Of a DNA stretch of 64,000 nucleotides, positions 59,510-64,000 are shown in pieces. Location of the stretch: positions 3,720,001 through 3,784,000 of the forward strand of contig NZ_CP134400.1 of NCBI RefSeq assembly GCF_002968285.2, given 5' to 3'. Both the position numbers and the translations under genes were made by a program. The notes beneath the pieces are model-generated. The model saw only the letters and a program-made list of their open reading frames with translations, searched no databases and was not told where the DNA came from. The stretch comes from Mycobacterium sp. ITM-2016-00318 (GTDB lineage: Bacteria; Actinomycetota; Actinomycetes; Mycobacteriales; Mycobacteriaceae). Positions within the stretch are counted from its first letter, which is position 1; the number at the start of each line of letters is the position of its first letter.

Positions 59510-60160
59510 GTGTCGAAGAACAGCTCCATAGTCACCGCTGACGGTGGTCAGCGGAGAGCATCGTTCCAGCGGGCGAGGTCAACCGAGACCAAGCGGTCGC
59601 TGGTCCAGGCGGCGATGGCGCTGTGGCGCACGAACGGTTATGCGAAGACGACGGTTGCCGACATCTGCCGGGCTGCGGGGGTCTCCCGGGCGCTGTTCTA
59701 CTTCTACTTCCAGGCCAAGGAAGACGTACTGTTCGAGGTGGGCCTCCTGTCCACCCGCGCAGCGCAGAAGACCATGCATCAGGAACTGGCTGGCGATTAC
59801 GACGTGCGCAACGTCATCGTCAAGGCCCTACGCAGCCTGGAACGTTCGATGGCGCGCAACCCGCGCGACCTCGTCGTCGAGACCATCCTCGAGGGCTATC
59901 GCCAAGAGCAGCGCATCCTCACCGGCGACCGTCCCGACGACGCCGACGCCGACATGTTCGGCGAGCTGTTCGCCAAGGCGAAGGTCGACGGCAAACTCGC
60001 TGCCCACGTTGACGTTCCGCACTTGTCGAGACTGGCTCAGATGCACGTCAGCGAGGGCGTGCGGCACTGGGCGCTCGCCGGATACGGCATGCGATCCTTC
60101 GCCGACGTGGTGGCCCGCGACATCGGCGCGTTGATCACCGGATTCAACCAGCAGACCTGA
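59510..60160 (+). CDS. TetR family transcriptional regulator
   Basis: 216 residues from GTG. The HTH reads AMALWRTNGYAKTTVADICRAAGVSRALFYFYFQAKEDVLF, with a slightly unusual recognition helix end (FYFYF). It is the first gene of a rightward operon with an acyl-CoA dehydrogenase, a phosphotransferase and a quinone oxidoreductase, so it probably senses an acyl-CoA made by them. Confidence 0.93.
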   Translation: MSKNSSIVTADGGQRRASFQRARSTETKRSLVQAAMALWRTNGYAKTTVADICRAAGVSRALFYFYFQAKEDVLFEVGLLSTRAAQKTMHQELAGDYDVRNVIVKALRSLERSMARNPRDLVVETILEGYRQEQRILTGDRPDDADADMFGELFAKAKVDGKLAAHVDVPHLSRLAQMHVSEGVRHWALAGYGMRSFADVVARDIGALITGFNQQT

Positions 60161-60181
60161 CGGAGTTGAAGGAGAAACACA

Positions 60182-61483
60182 ATGGCGTGGGATTTCCAAA
60201 CCGACCCGGAGTATCAGAAGGAACTCGACTGGGTCGACGCGTTCGTCCGTGACGAGATCGAGCCGCTCGACCTTGCCTTCCCCCATCTGCAGTTCAACCC
60301 GCCTGACGACAATCGCCGCAAGGTGATCGGCCCGCTGAAGGAGGAGGTCAGGCGACGTGGCCTGTGGGCGACGCACCTCGGACCCGAGCTGGGCGGGCAG
60401 GGCTACGGACAGCTCAAGCTGGCCCTACTCAACGAGATCCTCGGCCGATCCCAGTGGGCGCCGATCATCTTCGGTTGTCAGGCGCCCGACACCGGCAACG
60501 CCGAAATCATTGCCCACTACGGCACCGACGAGCAGAAGGCGAAGTACTTGAGGCCGCTGCTCGACGGCGAGCTGTTCTCCTGCTATTCGATGACCGAACC
60601 GCACGCGGGCGCGGATCCGACGCTGTTCACCACGCAGGCGGTGCGCGACGGCGACGACTGGGTGATCAACGGTTGGAAGTTCTTCTCCTCCAATGCGAAG
60701 ACCGCGTCGTTTCTGATCGTGATGGTGGTGACGAACCCGGAAGTCAGCGCTTATCAAGGCATGTCGATGTTCCTGGTACCGACCGACACCCCAGGCGTGA
60801 AGATCGTCCGCAATTTCGGCCTGCACGGGGAGCGGGAAGGCGAGGGCTCGCACGCGCTTATCCACTACGACAATGTGCGCGTGCCGGCGGAGGCACTGCT
60901 CGGCGGGGAAGGACAGGCGTTCGTCATCGCGCAGACCCGTCTCGGCGGTGGACGCATCCACCACGCGATGCGAACGATCGGGATGGCGCGCAGTGCGCTG
61001 GACATGATGTGCGAACGCGCGCTGAGTCGAGAAACGCACGGGAGCCGACTGTCCGACAAGCAGTTCGTGCAGGGCTACATCGCCGATTCCTACGCCCAAC
61101 TGCTCCAGTTCCGGTTGATGGTGCTCTACACCGCGTGGGAGATCGATAAGTACAACGACTACAAAAAGGTCCGCAAGGACATCGCCGCCGTCAAGGTGGT
61201 GATGCCGACCGTGCTGCACGACATCGCATGGCGGGCAATGCAAGTACACGGGGCGCTCGGTGTCACAGACGATGTGCCGTTCATGTCGATGGTGACCGGT
61301 GCGGCGGTGATGGGGCTTGCCGACGGCCCGACCGAGGTGCACAAGGCGACGGTCGCCAAGCAGGTGCTGCGCGATTATCAGCCCAGCGACGACGTGTGGC
61401 CGACGCAGTGGATACCGCGCAAACGCGAGGCGGCTCAGCAGAAGTTCGCCGAATACATCGAGCACGAGGTGGGCAATCTGTGA
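60182..61483 (+). CDS. Acyl-CoA dehydrogenase (FadE-type)
   Basis: 433 residues. MAWDFQTDPEYQKEL start, SMTEPHAGADPTLFTTQAV, WVINGWKFFSSNAKTASF and QTRLGGGRIHHAMRTIG; end LADGPTEVHKATVAKQVL. It is a paralogue of the protein at 18388 with the same long format. Its stop overlaps the GTG of a phosphotransferase gene. In animals the same combination exists in ACAD10/ACAD11, which have an APH-like kinase and act on 4-hydroxyacyl-CoAs through a phosphorylated intermediate; a similar chemistry is possible. Confidence 0.93.
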   Translation: MAWDFQTDPEYQKELDWVDAFVRDEIEPLDLAFPHLQFNPPDDNRRKVIGPLKEEVRRRGLWATHLGPELGGQGYGQLKLALLNEILGRSQWAPIIFGCQAPDTGNAEIIAHYGTDEQKAKYLRPLLDGELFSCYSMTEPHAGADPTLFTTQAVRDGDDWVINGWKFFSSNAKTASFLIVMVVTNPEVSAYQGMSMFLVPTDTPGVKIVRNFGLHGEREGEGSHALIHYDNVRVPAEALLGGEGQAFVIAQTRLGGGRIHHAMRTIGMARSALDMMCERALSRETHGSRLSDKQFVQGYIADSYAQLLQFRLMVLYTAWEIDKYNDYKKVRKDIAAVKVVMPTVLHDIAWRAMQVHGALGVTDDVPFMSMVTGAAVMGLADGPTEVHKATVAKQVLRDYQPSDDVWPTQWIPRKREAAQQKFAEYIEHEVGNL

Positions 61484-62508
61484 GCGGACAACAGATCGAC
61501 ACCGCACGACTCGCCGATTGGATGGACGGCGAAGGGATGCCGGGGAAGGGTGAGCCCTTGGAGGCCGAGTTCCTCTCCGGCGGAACGCAGAACGTCATCC
61601 ACCGGATCCGCCGCGGCGAGCACGACTGCGTGCTCCGCATGCCGCCGCCGGAGGCCCCGCCCGACCGCGACAAGGGCATCCTGCGGGAGTGGCGGATCAT
61701 CGAGGCGCTCGACGGGACGGACGTGCCGCACACCGCCGCGGTCGGCGTCTGCGCCGACGCTTCGATCCTCGGCAGACCGTTCTACCTGATGGGGTTCGTC
61801 GACGGCTGGTCACCGATGGACCTCGACCAGCGGCGCTGGCCGGAGCCGTTCGACAGCGACATGGCCGCACGCGGACAGCTGGCGTATCAACTCGCCGAGG
61901 GCATCGCGTTGTTGTCGAAGGTCGATTGGAAAGCCAGGGGCCTGCAGGATCTCGGCCGCCCTGACGGTTTTCACGAACGCCAGGTCGATCGGTGGATCGG
62001 CTTCTTCGAGCGGATTAAGGGCCGCGAGATCGATGGCCTCGACACGGCTACAGAATGGCTGCGCAGTCACCGGCCGCTCGACTTCGTCCCCGGCCTGATG
62101 CACGGTGACTACCAGTTCGCGAACGTGATGTACCGCCACGGCGCACCCGCGCAGCTGGCGGCGATCGTGGACTGGGAGATGGGCACCGTCGGCGACCCGA
62201 AGCTGGACCTCGGTTGGATGGTGCAGAGCTGGCCCGAACATACGGACGCGTCCTCAGCGATGAGCTACGTCGATATGCGCGGGATGCCCTCGCGCACAGA
62301 AGTGGTCGACCATTACGCCAAGGTGTCGGGCAGGCAGGTCGACGACCTCGACTACTACCTGGTGCTGGCGAAGTGGAAGCTTGCGATCGTGCTCGAACAG
62401 GGCTTCCAGCGCGCGGGCGACAACGAGAAGCTGCTGGCTTACGGCCCCGTGATCGTCGACCTGATGCGATCAGCCGCCGACCTCGCCGAATCCAGCGACT
62501 ACAGGTGA
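61480..62508 (+). CDS. APH-family phosphotransferase linked to acyl-CoA dehydrogenase
   Basis: 342 residues from GTG overlapping the dehydrogenase stop. Kinase elements are intact: the nucleotide-binding region LSGGTQNVIHRIRR, the catalytic loop MHGDYQFANVMY (H208, D210, N215) and the metal motif IVDWEMGTVGDP (D231). Unlike the protein at 12869 it keeps the HGD aspartate, so it should be an active kinase. The tight coupling to the acyl-CoA dehydrogenase suggests phosphorylation of a hydroxyacyl-CoA before elimination. The substrate is inferred, not seen. Confidence 0.9.
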   Translation: MSGQQIDTARLADWMDGEGMPGKGEPLEAEFLSGGTQNVIHRIRRGEHDCVLRMPPPEAPPDRDKGILREWRIIEALDGTDVPHTAAVGVCADASILGRPFYLMGFVDGWSPMDLDQRRWPEPFDSDMAARGQLAYQLAEGIALLSKVDWKARGLQDLGRPDGFHERQVDRWIGFFERIKGREIDGLDTATEWLRSHRPLDFVPGLMHGDYQFANVMYRHGAPAQLAAIVDWEMGTVGDPKLDLGWMVQSWPEHTDASSAMSYVDMRGMPSRTEVVDHYAKVSGRQVDDLDYYLVLAKWKLAIVLEQGFQRAGDNEKLLAYGPVIVDLMRSAADLAESSDYR

Positions 62509-63482
62509 CCCGCGCTGCGGTCTGCCCGGAATACGGGCCACCGGAGGTGGTCCGGATCACCGAACAGAGCTCGCAGGCTCTCGAATCGGGACAGGTGCGG
62601 GTGAGGGTCTCCGCGGCGGCGGTGAACTACCCTGATGTTCTTCTCGTGGCCAATCGGTATCAGATCAGCGTGCCGCCACCGTTCGTCGTCGGAAGCGAGT
62701 TCGCTGGCGTCGTCATCGAAGTAGCCGATGAGGCAGGCGGTTTCGCCGTCGGCGATCGGGTGACCGGAACGCAGATGTTCGGTGCGTTCGCCGAAGAGGT
62801 CGCGGTGGCGACGCACATTCTGGCCCGTGTTTCCGACGCCATCGACGACCGCACTGCGGCGGCGTTCGGAGTGGCCCATCGGACCGCATATCACGCGCTG
62901 CGGTCTGTCGCGCGGGTGCGTGCGGGCGACGCCGTCGTCGTGCTCGGCGCAGGCGGTGGCGTCGGTCTCGCTGCCGTACAGCTGGCCGCTGCGCTGGGCG
63001 CCGACGTCACCGCCGTCGCGTCATCGGCCGAAAAGCTCGACGCGGCGGGCTCGTACGGAGCCCGCCACCTGATCGATCACCGAGCTGGTGACTTGCGCGC
63101 CTCGCTCCGGGAGGCGCTGCCCGACGGCGCGGACGCCGTCATCGACCCCGTCGGCGGCGACCTGTCGGAACCGGCGCTGCGGTCACTGCGCCGGGGCGGA
63201 CGGTTCGTCACCGTCGGCTACGCGTCGGGCGTCATCCCCAGCATCGCGCTCAACCTGATCCTGGTGAAGGGCGTGGCCGTGCTCGGCTTCCAGTTCCAGG
63301 ACGTCGCACCCGACGAGTTCGCGCGCAACGAGGAGGAGTTGCGCGATCTGCTCGTCACCGGCACAGTCGCACCGCACATCGGCGCGGTGTACCCGCTCGC
63401 CGAAACCTCACGAGCGCTGAGGCACGTCGCCGACGGGAAGGCCGTAGGCAAGGTTCTGATAAACCTCAGCTCGCGGGGATGA
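62505..63482 (+). CDS. Zinc-independent quinone oxidoreductase/MDR family protein
   Basis: 325 residues from GTG overlapping the kinase stop. The medium-chain dehydrogenase/reductase features are CPEYGPPEVVRI, ALESGQVRVRVSAAAVNYPDVL, VVGSEFAGVVIEV and the NADPH-binding VLGAGGGVGLAAVQLA. No zinc ligands (GHE replaced by GSEFAG), typical of NADPH:quinone or enoyl reductases. It may reduce an enoyl-CoA or quinone-like intermediate. Its 3' end overlaps the next convergent gene by 17 bases. Confidence 0.92.
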   Translation: MTRAAVCPEYGPPEVVRITEQSSQALESGQVRVRVSAAAVNYPDVLLVANRYQISVPPPFVVGSEFAGVVIEVADEAGGFAVGDRVTGTQMFGAFAEEVAVATHILARVSDAIDDRTAAAFGVAHRTAYHALRSVARVRAGDAVVVLGAGGGVGLAAVQLAAALGADVTAVASSAEKLDAAGSYGARHLIDHRAGDLRASLREALPDGADAVIDPVGGDLSEPALRSLRRGGRFVTVGYASGVIPSIALNLILVKGVAVLGFQFQDVAPDEFARNEEELRDLLVTGTVAPHIGAVYPLAETSRALRHVADGKAVGKVLINLSSRG

Positions 63483-63972
63483 GATCCGCGGCAACCGACG
63501 GCTTCGCCATCACCCCGCAGCGGAATGTCTCGGAACCGGTGACGGCACCGGTGTCGGCGTTGGCGGCGGTCAGGGCCTGCCTCTTGAAGGCCCTGGCCGC
63601 GGCGCTGAGATGATGCGCGACTGGTCCCACGCTGTCGTCGAGTTCGGCGGGCCAATTCTCGCCCCACAGGGTGACCTCGGTCATTCCCTGCTCGAGCGCG
63701 CCGAGCACACCTTGGCGCACCCGATCGTTGCTCGCGAACAGATCGGCGGCGACAGCCACCGTCTGCGGGTGGGGACGCTCGGCCCACAGCGCCAACGCCG
63801 ATTCGAGATCCGATGTTTCGACACCGAGGATGTGCAACGGCCGCACATCCGAGCGATCGGGCAGCAGCACGGTGACATCCCAGCCGGCCATCACGCGGTC
63901 GTACATCCAGCCACCCGCGAACTTGACCGCGTCGGCCGCGTTGGCCGCCACCACGTCGAGTCGGTACCTCAT
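63466..63972 (-). CDS. Conserved hypothetical protein
   Basis: 168 residues from ATG at 63972. The sequence looks coding (MRYRLDVVAANAADAVKFAGGWMYDRVMAGWDVTVLLPD, VRPLHILGVETSDLESAL, MTEVTLWGENWPAELDD) with alternating strands and helices like a Rossmann-type small domain. I do not recognise a family. It converges on the oxidoreductase gene. The last 28 bases of the window beyond its start are too short to interpret. Confidence 0.75.
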   Translation of the reverse strand: MRYRLDVVAANAADAVKFAGGWMYDRVMAGWDVTVLLPDRSDVRPLHILGVETSDLESALALWAERPHPQTVAVAADLFASNDRVRQGVLGALEQGMTEVTLWGENWPAELDDSVGPVAHHLSAAARAFKRQALTAANADTGAVTGSETFRCGVMAKPSVAADLIPAS

Positions 63973-64000
63973 GTCGAGCTCCGCGGCGCCAGAGCGGCTT

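Overview
The window looks like a chromosomal segment of a high-GC mycobacterium (Mycolicibacterium-type). Evidence: high GC throughout, many GTG/TTG starts with 4-base stop/start overlaps, an SDR of the mycofactocin-coupled type, an F420-type luciferase-like oxidoreductase, six cytochromes P450, four small ferredoxins, many acyl-CoA dehydrogenases and CaiB/BaiF CoA-transferases, and the decayed end of a 13E12 (DUF222/HNH) repeat-family gene. I see no rRNA, tRNA, intact insertion sequence or CRISPR array.

Layout. 1-5.6 kb: a CoA-transferase (cut by the window edge) and an aldehyde dehydrogenase run left, divergent from SDR / mycofactocin-type SDR / ferredoxin / P450. 5.7-14.2 kb: an exported protein, an amidase, then an operon P450 / enoyl-CoA hydratase / double-domain CoA-transferase / SDR / phosphotransferase-like protein, closed by a very long hairpin. 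14.2-23.8 kb: exported nuclease, then leftward a lipocalin-like protein, P450 and TetR, and a beta-oxidation operon (two adjacent acyl-CoA dehydrogenases, enoyl-CoA hydratase, alpha-methylacyl-CoA racemase-like protein, a third acyl-CoA dehydrogenase, SDR). 24.0-34.0 kb: a rightward operon with two amidohydrolases, a Rieske ferredoxin, alpha/beta hydrolases, a stand-alone NuoF-like flavoprotein with its own ferredoxin, a fused DUF35-thiolase (retro-aldolase-like) and two 3-hydroxyisobutyrate-dehydrogenase-like proteins. 34.1-36.7 kb: P450 / ferredoxin / P450. 36.7-46.4 kb: a long leftward operon with two paralogous Rieske oxygenases, each followed by the same small unknown protein, one shared FAD/2Fe-2S reductase, SDR, MarR regulator, an amidohydrolase with an atypical metal site, a TauD-type dioxygenase, P450, ferredoxin and a DUF1330 protein. 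46.6-54.6 kb: an emopamil-binding-protein-like membrane protein, two TetR/AveC-like membrane protein pairs, a NorQ/CbbQ-type AAA+ ATPase, a NorD/CbbO-type VWA protein and an NAD-epimerase. 54.6-55.5 kb: a 13E12 pseudogene, tandem repeats and a tiny exported repeat protein. 55.6-64 kb: more acyl-CoA dehydrogenases, an epimerase, LLM oxidoreductase, TetR, acyl-CoA-kinase-like protein and quinone oxidoreductase.

Taken together this is a large catabolic region for hydrophobic, probably cyclic or branched (terpenoid- or steroid-like) compounds. P450s and Rieske enzymes would oxygenate the substrate; SDRs and the aldehyde dehydrogenase would oxidise alcohols; CoA-transferases, acyl-CoA dehydrogenases, hydratases and the DUF35-thiolase would shorten side chains. 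The substrate is not evident from sequence. The most novel parts are the AveC-like / AAA+ / VWA block with its EBP-like neighbour, the duplicated Rieske + small-protein pair, and two short DNA motifs (a GAGAA-N5-TTCTC family and a TCAAGTACTT family) that recur in front of separate operons and suggest two cross-cluster regulons.
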